64,000 bases of DNA from DATLZC01 sp037444005 (GCA_037444005.1 JBBING010000005.1:1-64000); one strand, 5' to 3'. Positions 52,609 to 61,697 are shown, numbered from the stretch's first letter. A program made the numbers and translations. Notes: generated by a model from the sequence alone, not told the origin.

Positions 52609-52710
52609 ATGACGATGCGCCAGTGGGAGACGGGATGGCGAGCGGTCCAGCGGCGCGCGCGGACATTGAGCCGGCGACTGTTCCGGCTGTATCTGCTCAC
52701 GGTGCCCTGA
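52609..52710 (+). CDS. 33-residue basic micro-protein
   Basis: Start ATG with GAGGGAGG 3-4 nt upstream. The product, MTMRQWETGWRAVQRRARTL then SRRLFRLYLLTVP, is Arg-rich and could form one amphipathic helix. It ends with the TGA directly before the next gene's GGAGG. The good ribosome sites at both ends support a real gene, but homology is unknown. Confidence 0.5.
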   Translation: MTMRQWETGWRAVQRRARTLSRRLFRLYLLTVP

Positions 52711-52721
52711 GGAGGCGAGCC

Positions 52722-52925
52722 ATGGGCCGGCGATGGTCCTTCTGGCGCCGAAGGTATCTCGAATTGAAGGCGCGCGAGCGGGAGGCGCACGCCGCCTGGC
52801 GCGCCCGCTTCCCCGATCCGGAGGCGCGCCTTCGGCTCGACCACGCGCGCTATCTGCTCGAGCGGGCCGAGGCGAAGATGAAGGAGGCCGCTTCCCGGGA
52901 GCTTGCCGGCGTACCCGGTCCGTGA
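52722..52925 (+). CDS. Small basic helical protein
   Basis: A 67-residue protein rich in Arg/Glu/Ala: RRWSFWRRRYLELKAREREA then LRLDHARYLLERAEAKMKEA. It looks like one long charged helix or coiled coil. GGAGG lies 6 nt before the ATG. Last gene of the small-gene group; a double hairpin terminator overlaps its stop codon. Confidence 0.6.
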   Translation: MGRRWSFWRRRYLELKAREREAHAAWRARFPDPEARLRLDHARYLLERAEAKMKEAASRELAGVPGP

Positions 52926-52976
52926 GCCGTCCGCTCCGAGGCGGATGGCTCACGAACGCCCCGTATCGCCGGGGCG
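52922..52976 (+). terminator. Double-hairpin terminator before nrdJ
   Basis: First stem of 13 bp (GTGAGCCGTCCGC with GCGGATGGCTCAC, one G-T pair), then CGCCCCG with CGGGGCG, followed by CTCGTATTCT. It separates the nrdR group from nrdJ. Confidence 0.7.
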
Positions 52977-53107
52977 CTCGTATTCTCCGGAAGCCTTCGC
53001 GAGCGGCGCCGCCACGCCGTCGCGATGCATGAACGAAGCGTCGATGAACACCGCCGGCCACGAGCCCTTCGGGGCCGACGGAGTCGCCAGAACGAGAGGA
53101 GGGAGCC

Positions 53108-55891
53108 ATGGTCCTGCAAGCGACGCCCCCGACCGGCGGGGCTGGGACGGACGCCCGCGCCGAACTTCGGAGGTTCACGGTCGAGCGGTACTTCACCAGG
53201 CCCGGCGTGCACCCGTTCGACGAGATCGAGTGGGAGCTCCGCACGGCGAGCATCACGGACGAGAGCGGCAACGCCGTCTTCGAACAGCGCGACGTCGAGA
53301 TCCCGAAGTTCTGGAGCCAGACGGCGACCAACGTCGTCGTCTCGAAGTACTTCCGGGGCCCGCTGAACTCGCCGCAGCGCGAGCGTAGCGTCCGCCAGCT
53401 CATCGGACGCGTGGTCGACACCATCACCCGCTGGGGCCGCGAGGGCGGGTACTTCGACAGCGACGAACAGGCCGAGACGTTCGCGGCGGAGCTGGCGCAT
53501 CTCCTCGTGTACCAGAAGATGGCCTTCAACAGCCCCGTCTGGTTCAACGTCGGCGTCGAGGAGAAGCCCCAGTGCTCCGCCTGCTTCATCCTCTCGGTCG
53601 AGGACACCATGGAGTCGATCCTGGACTGGTGCCGGACCGAGGGCATGATCTTCAAAGGCGGCTCGGGCTCCGGCGTGAACCTGTCGCCCATCCGCTCGTC
53701 GAAGGAGCCGCTGTCGTCGGGCGGGCAGGCGTCGGGCCCGGTCTCGTTCATGCGAGGGGCGGACGCCATCGCCGGGTCCATCAAGTCGGGCGGCAAGACC
53801 CGCCGCGCCGCCAAGATGGTGATCCTGAACGTCGACCATCCCGACATCGAGGAGTTCATCGACTGCAAGGTTAAGGAGGAGCGGAAGGCGTACGCCCTGG
53901 GCGCGGCGGGCTACGACATGTCGCTGAACGGCGAAGCCTGGGCGTCGATCCAGTTCCAGAACGCCAACAACTCCGTCCGGGTGACCGACGAGTTCATGCA
54001 CGCGGCGTTGGAAGGGCGCGACTGGGCGCTGCGCGCCGTCACGACGGGCGAGACGTTGGCGACGGTGAAGGCGAGCGACCTCCTCCGGCGGATCGCGGCG
54101 GCGGCGTGGGAATGCGGCGACCCGGGGATGCAGTACGACACGACCATCAACGATTGGCACACCTGCCCGAACTCCGGCCGCATCAACGCATCGAACCCGT
54201 GCTCCGAGTACATGCATCTCGACAACAGCGCCTGCAACCTGGCGTCGCTCAACCTGATGAAGTTCGTCGATGAGGACGGCAACTTCCTGGTCGAGGACTT
54301 CCGGCGGGCGGTGACCATCACCATCTGGGCGCAGGAGATCATCGTCGGTAACAGCAGCTATCCCACGGAGGCCATCGAGAAGAACGCAAAGGCGTTCCGG
54401 CAGCTCGGCCTCGGGTACGCGAACCTCGGCGCGCTGCTGATGTCGCTGGGCCTGCCGTACGACTCCGACGCCGGGCGGGCCTACGCGGCCGCCGTGACGT
54501 CGCTGATGACAGGCCAGGCCTACGCCACGTCGGCGGCGATCGCGAGTCGCCCCGAACTGGGGCCGTTCGAGGGGTTCGCCATCAACCGCGAGCCGATGCT
54601 GCGGGTCATCCGCAAGCACCGCGACGCCTCGCGGGCCATCGATTCGACGCTGGCCCCCCGGGAGGTGCTGGACGCCGCGAACGAGGCGTGGGACACCGCG
54701 CTGGACCTCGGGGAGCGGTACGGCTTCCGGAATGCGCAGGCCACGGTGCTGGCGCCCACGGGCACCATCGCGTTCATGATGGACTGCGACACCACGGGCG
54801 TGGAGCCGGACATCGCGCTGGTGAAGTACAAGAAGCTCGTGGGCGGCGGCGTCATCAAGATCGTCAACACGACGGTGCCGCGCGCCTTGCGCCGGCTGGG
54901 ATACGCCCCCGAGCAGATCGAGGACATCGTCCGCTACATCGACGAGCACGGGACCATCGAGGGCGCGCCGTTCCTCCGCGAGGAGCACCTGCCGGTGTTC
55001 GACTGCGCGTTCCGGGCGCCCAACGGCCAGCGCAGCATCCATCACCTGGGGCACATCAAGATGATGGGCGCCGTGCAGCCGTTCATCTCGGGCGCCATCT
55101 CCAAGACGGTGAACCTGCCGCAGGAGGCGACCGTCGAGGACGTGATGGACGCGTATGTCCAGGCGTGGAGGCATGGGCTGAAGGCGATCGCCATCTACCG
55201 CGACGGCTCCAAGAAGGTGCAGCCGCTGTCGACGGGCGCCGACGCGAAGGCCGGCGCGCAGGAGGCCCGGCCGGTCCGGCGCCGCCTGCCCGACACGCGG
55301 AACTCGCGCACCCACAAGTTCAGCATCGAGGGCCACGAGGGCTACATCACCGTCGGCATGTACGAGGACGGTACGCCCGGCGAGATCTTCGTGACGATGG
55401 CGAAGGAGGGCTCGACCATCAGCGGGATGATGGACGCGTTCGCGACGTCCATCTCGCTCACGCTGCAGTACGGCGTGCCGCTCATCGACCTCATCCAGAA
55501 GTTCTCGCACATGCGCTTCGAGCCGTCCGGCCGGACCGAGAACCCCGACATCCCGGTGGCGCAGTCGGTGGTCGACTACGTGTTCCGCTGGCTGGCGTCG
55601 CAGTTCCTGAGCCCGGAGGAGGCGTACGCCATCGGCGTGATGACGCCGGAAGTCAAGGCGCAGCTCGCGGCGGGCCAGTACCCGCTGCCGCTGACGGGCG
55701 GAGCCATCGGAACCTCCGGGAGCTCGGCGTCGGCGGCGTCCCAGCAGGCCGGGGGCGGAACCGCTGGCGTGAGGGGGAATGGAAGCGTGTACGCCGACGC
55801 GCCGGCGTGCGTGAACTGCGGGTGGATCATGATCCGGTCGGGCACCTGTTACCGGTGCGAGAACTGCGGCAGCACCAGCGGGTGCTCGTGA
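53108..55891 (+). CDS. nrdJ: Adenosylcobalamin-dependent ribonucleotide reductase, copy 1
   Basis: The 927-residue class II RNR reduces ribonucleotides with B12. NSPVWFNVG and SACFILSVEDTMESI (early substrate strand and redox Cys), NPCSEYMHLDNSACNLASLNL (active-site Cys, Glu), and a C-terminal region ending CVNCGWIMI with CYRCENCG (shuttle Cys and zinc ligands). GAGGGAG precedes the ATG. No B12 riboswitch is visible upstream. It differs in subtype from the second copy, which has NPCGEQ. Confidence 0.96.
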   Translation: MVLQATPPTGGAGTDARAELRRFTVERYFTRPGVHPFDEIEWELRTASITDESGNAVFEQRDVEIPKFWSQTATNVVVSKYFRGPLNSPQRERSVRQLIGRVVDTITRWGREGGYFDSDEQAETFAAELAHLLVYQKMAFNSPVWFNVGVEEKPQCSACFILSVEDTMESILDWCRTEGMIFKGGSGSGVNLSPIRSSKEPLSSGGQASGPVSFMRGADAIAGSIKSGGKTRRAAKMVILNVDHPDIEEFIDCKVKEERKAYALGAAGYDMSLNGEAWASIQFQNANNSVRVTDEFMHAALEGRDWALRAVTTGETLATVKASDLLRRIAAAAWECGDPGMQYDTTINDWHTCPNSGRINASNPCSEYMHLDNSACNLASLNLMKFVDEDGNFLVEDFRRAVTITIWAQEIIVGNSSYPTEAIEKNAKAFRQLGLGYANLGALLMSLGLPYDSDAGRAYAAAVTSLMTGQAYATSAAIASRPELGPFEGFAINREPMLRVIRKHRDASRAIDSTLAPREVLDAANEAWDTALDLGERYGFRNAQATVLAPTGTIAFMMDCDTTGVEPDIALVKYKKLVGGGVIKIVNTTVPRALRRLGYAPEQIEDIVRYIDEHGTIEGAPFLREEHLPVFDCAFRAPNGQRSIHHLGHIKMMGAVQPFISGAISKTVNLPQEATVEDVMDAYVQAWRHGLKAIAIYRDGSKKVQPLSTGADAKAGAQEARPVRRRLPDTRNSRTHKFSIEGHEGYITVGMYEDGTPGEIFVTMAKEGSTISGMMDAFATSISLTLQYGVPLIDLIQKFSHMRFEPSGRTENPDIPVAQSVVDYVFRWLASQFLSPEEAYAIGVMTPEVKAQLAAGQYPLPLTGGAIGTSGSSASAASQQAGGGTAGVRGNGSVYADAPACVNCGWIMIRSGTCYRCENCGSTSGCS

Positions 55892-55911
55892 GGCAAACGT
55901 GGGAGGTTGAG

Positions 55912-56043
55912 GTGGGGAAGAAGGTGACAAGCAGGCGCGTGGCCACAGAGGCCGGAAAGCTTCTGCGCAAGAAGGAAACACCTGTGCGCATCAATACCGT
56001 GGCCGGCAGCGCGCTCAGCCAGCGGGAGAAGAAGCGTCGCTGA
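55912..56043 (+). CDS. Small basic protein after nrdJ
   Basis: A 43-residue protein with GTG start and GGGAGG upstream. Sequence KKVTSRRVATEAGKLLRKKE then a Thr-Val-Ala-Gly-Ser-Ala-Leu-Ser-Gln end, a pattern seen in conserved short basic proteins of unknown role. It follows nrdJ by 20 nt, so it is likely co-transcribed. Confidence 0.65.
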   Translation: MGKKVTSRRVATEAGKLLRKKETPVRINTVAGSALSQREKKRR

Positions 56044-56104
56044 CTCCCGGGAGGGACGGAGCCCGCACTCTACCGTACCGGCCGGTCGGGAGGTGACCGG
56101 CGCC

Positions 56105-56196
56105 GTCGCCCGCCGAGGAGCCACGGACGTCATCGGGGCACGGACGCCCCGCCCGCCACTGGCGGGTCACGATGACGGACCGCCTCGGCGGGCGAT
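56105..56196. ncRNA. Multi-stem structured intergenic element
   Basis: A 14-bp outer stem (56105-56118 with 56183-56196, one G-T), an 8-bp second stem CGTCATCG with CGATGACG (56128-56135 and 56170-56177), and two inner hairpins GGGC-GCCC (56136-56149) and CCCGCC-GGCGGG (56152-56166). The nested pairing is far beyond a normal terminator. It may be a structured RNA or a mobile-element relic. Confidence 0.5.
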
Positions 56197-56247
56197 CGTG
56201 CTGTCTGGTGGTTAACCTCAGCGAAGGCCGGCGCGTTCTCATGGGCA

Positions 56248-57342
56248 ATGATCGGCCGGACGATCGCGCTTCTCGGGGCTATGCTCCTCGTCGCGAGTTT
56301 CGAGGCGGTGTCCCCTCGAGCCGGCGCGCAGGAGCCGACGCCCACGTCTCCGCCGGTTCGCACTCCCCCGCCGCGCGGCACGCTGCTCGTGCGGGTCGTC
56401 AACGACCTGGATGGCGACGGAAGGCGCGACGAAGGGGAGCCGGGATTGCCGGGATGGCAGGGGCGCATCGGGTGCAGCGATGCCCTTGTGCGCATGCCCG
56501 TGACAGACGACCGGGGTGAAACCAGATTCGAAACTGCATCCGACTGCGCCAGTCTGGAATTGCAGTTCGGTTGGCTTCCCACCTCCCCGGCGTTTGTGTC
56601 CTTTACGGTGCAGGCAGGAGCGCGACTCGAGATCGAGTTCTTGGTACGCAAGGTGGGCGACCAGGTGCAGCGCTTGGCTGGAGACGCCATCGTGGACGGC
56701 TTCCCGGCCGCCGCGACCGCTCGTGTGGACGCCTTCGTACACGGGACGTCTTGCGGCGACGGACAGGTCTACGCCCATTGGTATTCTGCGCGCTACGTCC
56801 TGTACATCTTGAGCGCACAAGACCGGCCGGGCTGCGCCACGGATGGAGAACCGGTGTCCCTCGCCCTCGATGGCAGGCCAGCCGGGAACGTGGCCTTCGC
56901 TCCAGGCTCTTCGACAGAATTGCACCTTGTGGCGGGCCCGATGCCGATGTGGTTCGGCTACCCGCCGCCGCGCGGGCTCACGCCTCAGGTCTATGTGGGC
57001 GACGTGGTCTGCGGTGAGGCCCGCAAATACACGGGTGGCGGGTTCGTTCCTCAAAACCTCCATTACGTCTATGTGCTTCCAGAGGCCCTTCGTCCCGGGT
57101 GCGGGGCGCCCGGGCGCGTGGTGACGCTGCGGGCCGACGGCGAGACGCTCCGGTCGGCACCCTGGCAGCCGGGCCGGGCGGTGCTGGCGGTGGATCGCGT
57201 TCCTTCCCCCGTCCCACCGCGAGCGGGGACGGGGCGTCTCGGAGAAGAAGCGCCGGCCGCCGCGCTCGCCGGCCTGGCCGCCGCGGCGATGGGCGCCCTG
57301 GCGCTTCGAGCGGGTGCGGGCATGGCGCTCCGGCGGCGCTGA
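56248..57342 (+). CDS. Secreted surface protein with C-terminal anchor
   Basis: The 364-residue protein has a signal peptide (to about residue 27), a TPTSPP linker, a DLDGDGRRDEGEPGLPGW segment like calcium-binding or SdrD-type repeat starts, further beta domains with paired Cys (TSCGDG, RPGCAT, DVVCGEA, RPGCGA), then PPRAGTG, a membrane helix and RRR. No function is recognised. The end resembles the surface protein at 36009-37073. Confidence 0.7.
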   Translation: MIGRTIALLGAMLLVASFEAVSPRAGAQEPTPTSPPVRTPPPRGTLLVRVVNDLDGDGRRDEGEPGLPGWQGRIGCSDALVRMPVTDDRGETRFETASDCASLELQFGWLPTSPAFVSFTVQAGARLEIEFLVRKVGDQVQRLAGDAIVDGFPAAATARVDAFVHGTSCGDGQVYAHWYSARYVLYILSAQDRPGCATDGEPVSLALDGRPAGNVAFAPGSSTELHLVAGPMPMWFGYPPPRGLTPQVYVGDVVCGEARKYTGGGFVPQNLHYVYVLPEALRPGCGAPGRVVTLRADGETLRSAPWQPGRAVLAVDRVPSPVPPRAGTGRLGEEAPAAALAGLAAAAMGALALRAGAGMALRRR

Positions 57343-57370
57343 CCCCTTCTCGGCGCCCACGCGTCCGTAG

Positions 57371-57376
57371 TACACT
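57371..57376 (+). promoter_or_regulatory. Putative -10 element, second nrdJ
   Basis: TACACT lies 9 nt before the ATG at 57386, giving a start within a few nt of the codon. Confidence 0.4.
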
Positions 57377-57385
57377 CGTTCTACG

Positions 57386-60115
57386 ATGGCCGACGGTCAG
57401 CGCGGCGCTCCGTGGCTTCCCCTGGATGGCGCGGGGCGGGGCGGCGTCGTCCCCACGCGCCGCCCGGCGGAGGCCGCCCGTGGGCCCGCGCCTCGACCGG
57501 CGCCGGCCGTCGCTGAGGAGGGTACGACGGTTCGTCAACGAACGCCTCGCGGGGCGAGGACGCGCGGTCGCGTACCGCCCCCGCCCTCAGATCGCCCGGT
57601 GGAGCTCTCCCCCAACGCGCGGCTCGTCCTCGAGCGCCGGTACCTCGCGCGCGACGAGCGTGGCAACCTCATCGAGACGCCGGAGCAGCTCTTCCGGCGC
57701 GTGGCCCGCACCATCGCGCACGCCGAGGTGCGCTATGCCCCGTCGCGACGGACTGGGGAAGCGCTCGCCCGCGAATGGGAGGAGCGCTTCTACGACCTCA
57801 TGACGTCCCTGCGCTTTCTGCCCAACTCACCGACGTTGGGGAATGCGGGCAGGCCGCTGCAACAGCTTTCGGCGTGCTTCGTCATCCCGGTCGAGGACTC
57901 GCTGGACAGCATCTTCGAGGCGATCAAAGAGACCGCCCTCATCCACAAGAGCGGCGGCGGCACGGGATTCTCGTTCAGCCGCCTGCGGCCGGAGGGCGAC
58001 ATCGTCCGAGCGACGGGCGGCGTCGCCAGCGGTCCCGTGTCGTTCATGAAGGTGTTCGACGCCGCGACCGACGCCATCAAGCAGGGGGGAGCGCGCCGCG
58101 GCGCCAACATGGCGATCCTCAACGTCGATCACCCCGACATCGAGAAGTTCATCGATGTGAAGGCGGACATGGTCACGCTGCAGAACTTCAACATCAGCGT
58201 GGCCGTCACCGACCGCTTCATGGAGGCCGTCGAGCGCGACGAGGAGTACGACCTCGTGAATCCGCGCACGGGCGAGGCCGTGGGCCGGCGCCGGGCGCGG
58301 GACATCTTCCGCCGCATCGTCGAGAACGCGTGGAAGAACGGCGACCCGGGGCTCGTGTTCCTGGACCGCATCAACCGTGATAACCCGACGCCTCAGCTCG
58401 GGCGCATCGAGGCGACGAATCCCTGCGGCGAGCAGCCGCTCCTGCCGTACGAATCGTGCAACCTGGGGTCCATCAACGTCGCGAAGTTCGTCCGTCCGGC
58501 GCCCGCGCGCGGCCGCCGCGCCGCGAGGAACGCCGCACCGGCGTGGGAGGTGGACTGGGACGCACTGGCCGAGACGATCCCTGTGTGCGTGCGCTTCCTC
58601 GACAACGTCATCGACGAAAACGTCTATCCCGTGCCCCAGATCGACGAGATGACGAAGAAAACCCGCAAGATCGGGCTGGGCATCATGGGATGGGCCGACC
58701 TCCTGCTCCGGCTCGGCATCCCGTACGACTCGGAGGAGGCCATCGCGCTCGCAGAGAAGCTGATGGCGTTCGTGCAGGAGCGGGCCGACGCCGCCAGCGA
58801 GGCGCTGGCGCGCGAGCGGGGCGTCTTCCCCGCGTGGGAAGGATCGATCTTCGACCCGGCGTCGCCGCACGCCCGGCCCGACCGTGCGGGGCGGCGCTTC
58901 CGCAACAGCACCCGCACGACCATCGCCCCCACGGGCACGCTGAGCATCATCGCCGACTGCTCCGGCGGCATCGAGCCGCTGTTCGCGCTCGCCTTCTACC
59001 GGCAGCACCGGCTCGACCGGAAGCACCCGGATCGCGTCACCCGGCTCGTCTCGGTGAACCACGAGTTCGAACGCGTCGCGAAGGAGCGCGGGTTCTACTC
59101 CGAGGAGCTCATGGAGTATCTGGCGGCGGGAGGGCGGCTCTCGCGGCGGGACGACGTGCCCGACGATGTGAAGCGGCTGTTCGTGACGTCGCACGACATC
59201 GACGCGTCGTGGCACGTGCGGATGCAGGCCGCGTTCCAGCGGCACACCGACAACGCCGTCTCGAAGACCATCAACTTCCCGCGCGAGGCCACCGTCGAGG
59301 ACGTCGAGCGGGCGTATCTGCTGGCGTACCGCGAAGGCTGCAAGGGCATCACCATCTACCGCGACGAATCGCGGCCGATGCAGGTGCTCACACATGCGAC
59401 GGCGAAAGGCCCCGAGCAGGCCGAGGCCGCGGAGGCCGAGCGCGAGCTCGGGGTGCAGCCGCCGGGCGCGCCGGCGCCGGTCGAATCGCTCGCGCCCCGG
59501 CCCCCCGGCGCGCCGTACCGCCGTCACCTTCCGGACGAACGCCGGTCCATCACCCACAAGTTCCGCGTCGGCGAGCAGGAAGGCTACGTCACCGTCGGCC
59601 TGTACGACGACGGCACGCCGGGCGAGGTGTTCGTCACCATTTCGAAGGAGGGCTCGACCATCCGCGGCCTCATGGACAGTGTCGCTGTCCTCACGTCGGT
59701 GGCGCTGCAGTACGGCGTGCCCCTCGAGGACCTCGTCCGGAAGTTCCGCGGCGTCCATTTCGAGCCGTCGGGGTTGACCTCGAACCCGGACATCCCTATT
59801 GCGAGCTCGATCGTGGACTACATCTTCCGGTGGCTCGAGAAGCGCTTCCTCCAGACAGAGTCGCGCGAGGGCGAGATGTCCCGCGTCGAGGGGGGCAGCC
59901 AGGCTCCCGCGCTTCCCGAGCCCGAGGAGCCGCCGAAGCGGGAGCGGAAACGGCGCGAGCCCGGCGCCCGCTCGCAGGCGGCGGAGCCGGCGCCGGGACG
60001 GGACTTGACGGGCGCCGTCTCGACGGGGCTCGCCTGCCCGGAATGCGGCAGCATTCTGGTGTACCAGGAGAGCTGTCTCATCTGTCCGAACTGCGGCTAC
60101 ACCAAGTGCGGGTGA
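57386..60115 (+). CDS. nrdJ: Adenosylcobalamin-dependent ribonucleotide reductase, copy 2
   Basis: The 909-residue class II RNR of another subtype: LRFLPNSPTLGNAG, LSACFVIPVEDSLDSIFEA, NPCGEQPLLPYESCNLGSIN (active-site Cys and Glu), APTGTLSIIADCSGGIEP, and a C-terminal CPECGSILVY with CPNCGYTKCG. The first 70 residues are basic and low-complexity. It shares THKF-x-GEQEGYVTVGLYDDGTPGEVF with copy 1, so the two have a similar C-terminal domain. Redundancy may cover different B12 or oxygen conditions, but this is speculation. Confidence 0.95.
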   Translation: MADGQRGAPWLPLDGAGRGGVVPTRRPAEAARGPAPRPAPAVAEEGTTVRQRTPRGARTRGRVPPPPSDRPVELSPNARLVLERRYLARDERGNLIETPEQLFRRVARTIAHAEVRYAPSRRTGEALAREWEERFYDLMTSLRFLPNSPTLGNAGRPLQQLSACFVIPVEDSLDSIFEAIKETALIHKSGGGTGFSFSRLRPEGDIVRATGGVASGPVSFMKVFDAATDAIKQGGARRGANMAILNVDHPDIEKFIDVKADMVTLQNFNISVAVTDRFMEAVERDEEYDLVNPRTGEAVGRRRARDIFRRIVENAWKNGDPGLVFLDRINRDNPTPQLGRIEATNPCGEQPLLPYESCNLGSINVAKFVRPAPARGRRAARNAAPAWEVDWDALAETIPVCVRFLDNVIDENVYPVPQIDEMTKKTRKIGLGIMGWADLLLRLGIPYDSEEAIALAEKLMAFVQERADAASEALARERGVFPAWEGSIFDPASPHARPDRAGRRFRNSTRTTIAPTGTLSIIADCSGGIEPLFALAFYRQHRLDRKHPDRVTRLVSVNHEFERVAKERGFYSEELMEYLAAGGRLSRRDDVPDDVKRLFVTSHDIDASWHVRMQAAFQRHTDNAVSKTINFPREATVEDVERAYLLAYREGCKGITIYRDESRPMQVLTHATAKGPEQAEAAEAERELGVQPPGAPAPVESLAPRPPGAPYRRHLPDERRSITHKFRVGEQEGYVTVGLYDDGTPGEVFVTISKEGSTIRGLMDSVAVLTSVALQYGVPLEDLVRKFRGVHFEPSGLTSNPDIPIASSIVDYIFRWLEKRFLQTESREGEMSRVEGGSQAPALPEPEEPPKRERKRREPGARSQAAEPAPGRDLTGAVSTGLACPECGSILVYQESCLICPNCGYTKCG

Positions 60116-60122
60116 GGGCGCC

Positions 60123-60869
60123 TCACGCGCTCAAATGGAGCCCGCTGGGGATGGCTCCGGCGGGAGCGGCCGACGTCCGTTCTCGGGGCCGGGCCAGCGC
60201 CAGGTAGGCGAGCGACGCCAGGAGCAGGACCGCCGCTTCGGCGAGCGTCATGGCGCCGATGAGCATGGTGGCGTCGAACCAGAACCCCTCGGGGAACATC
60301 TGGATCAGGCGGTCGGCCGTGGGGTCGAGCAGCCAGAAGTCGTTGGTGAACACGATCTGGTGGAACTGAGTCCAGGCGTCTTCGAATCCGGTGAGGGCGA
60401 AGGCGCCGATCCCTCCGACGACGCCCGCGCCGATGAGCACCGACGTCATCACGTGGCGCGCCAGCGCCCGCAGGCTGAGCTCCCGCGCCCAGATGAAGAC
60501 GCAGACGACGTAGGCGATGACGTACGCCACCGAGAGCTCCTGCGCGCGGAACGTCCACTGGAACAACCGCTTGACGTCGCGCAGGTGGCTCACCTCGCGG
60601 GGCGTGTAGAGCGGGGTCTCCTGGCCGCTGGAATCGGTGACGAGCGTGGCGATGACCTCGCGGTCGTCGTTGAAGTACGCGCGCAGGTCGGCCGCCGCGT
60701 CGTCGAGCTGCGCGCGGTCGATGCCCGTGACGAACTCGACGTCGTACGTATCGAAGCCGTAGTCGTACAGCGCGGGGCTGTTGACCGCGAGCCTGACGTT
60801 GGTCGTGACGAGAGCGACCGGCAGCGCGACGAGGAAGAACAGCGTGGCAAGGGCTCGAAGGATTCCCAT
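60123..60869 (-). CDS. DUF1461 / TIGR01906 integral membrane protein
   Basis: A 248-residue protein with five helices. The segment LYTPREVSHLRDVKRLF and the LIQMFPEGFWFD motif are typical of this family, found mainly in Firmicutes and Chloroflexi; function unknown. GGGGGGA precedes ATG 60869. It converges with nrdJ, only 7 nt away. Confidence 0.88.
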   Translation of the reverse strand: MGILRALATLFFLVALPVALVTTNVRLAVNSPALYDYGFDTYDVEFVTGIDRAQLDDAAADLRAYFNDDREVIATLVTDSSGQETPLYTPREVSHLRDVKRLFQWTFRAQELSVAYVIAYVVCVFIWARELSLRALARHVMTSVLIGAGVVGGIGAFALTGFEDAWTQFHQIVFTNDFWLLDPTADRLIQMFPEGFWFDATMLIGAMTLAEAAVLLLASLAYLALARPRERTSAAPAGAIPSGLHLSA

Positions 60870-60910
60870 CGGGTGTCCCCCCGCTCTCCGCCCCGCCACG
60901 GCGTATCGCT

Positions 60911-60939
60911 ATCGTAGATGCGCAGTTCCGCGAAGTCAA
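60911..60939 (-). promoter_or_regulatory. Promoter of DUF1461 gene
   Basis: On the minus strand TTGACT, 17 nt and TACGAT, about 40 nt before the ATG. Confidence 0.6.
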
Positions 60940-60962
60940 GCCGAACCTGCGTTCCTGAGAAG

Positions 60963-61697
60963 CTACCGGAGGCGCAGGGCGGCCTCGTGCGCCCGCAGCT
61001 CCGCCCGGTCGTCGAGCGGCGCCAGCGTGACGTCTCCGTACCGCCGCGAGAGGGCGAGGCGGAGCAGATGGTCGGCGAACGCCGGATTCTTGGGCAGCAG
61101 CGCGCCGTGCAGGTACGTCCCGAACGCGTTCCGGTACACGGCCCCTTCCGTGCGGTCCCGTCCGTTGTTCCCGTGCCCGCGGACGACGGTCGCCAGGGGG
61201 CGCGCGCCGGGGCCGAGCTCCGTCCGCCCGCCGTGATTCTCGAATCCGACGAGCGTTCCGCCCGCCCATCGCGCGACGACGTTGCCGATGAGCCGCCAGG
61301 CGCGCGGACCGGGATGCACCGTCCACGCGTCGAAGACGGCCAGCCCGGTGAGCTCCTCTCCGGACGCGGCGCGATAGAACCGCTGGAGGAGCTGATAACC
61401 GCCGCATACGGCCAGCACCGGCAGGCCGTCCTCGACGGCGCGGCGAAGCGCATCGCCCTTGACCTCGCGCAGGTCCTCGGCGACGCGGCGCTGCTCGCTG
61501 TCCTGGGCGCCGCCGATGAGCGCGAGGTCGCAGGCGCCGGGGTCGAACGGCTCGCCGAGGTCGAGCGGGACCACGCGGAACGCGATGCCGCGACGCTCGC
61601 AGCGCCAGCGCAGGGCGATCACGTTGCCGCGGTCGCCGTAGATGTTCATCAGGTCCGGGTACAGATGGGCCAGGCGGAGCTCGAGGGGCACCGTCAC
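60963..61697 (-). CDS. gatD: Lipid II isoglutaminyl synthase, glutaminase subunit GatD
   Basis: The 244-residue class I amidotransferase of the CobB/CobQ type has the nucleophile Cys in VLAVCGGYQLL, GFENHGGRT, and the His-containing GTYLHGALLPKNPAFAD. It supplies ammonia for amidating the stem Glu of lipid II with MurT. GGGAGG sets the GTG start at 61697. Overlaps the murT stop (GTGA). Confidence 0.93.
   Translation of the reverse strand: MTVPLELRLAHLYPDLMNIYGDRGNVIALRWRCERRGIAFRVVPLDLGEPFDPGACDLALIGGAQDSEQRRVAEDLREVKGDALRRAVEDGLPVLAVCGGYQLLQRFYRAASGEELTGLAVFDAWTVHPGPRAWRLIGNVVARWAGGTLVGFENHGGRTELGPGARPLATVVRGHGNNGRDRTEGAVYRNAFGTYLHGALLPKNPAFADHLLRLALSRRYGDVTLAPLDDRAELRAHEAALRLR

Noticed and set aside
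52926..53107. Cobalamin riboswitch before nrdJ copy 1
   Set aside because: No B12-box or aptamer pattern. Only terminator hairpins are seen.
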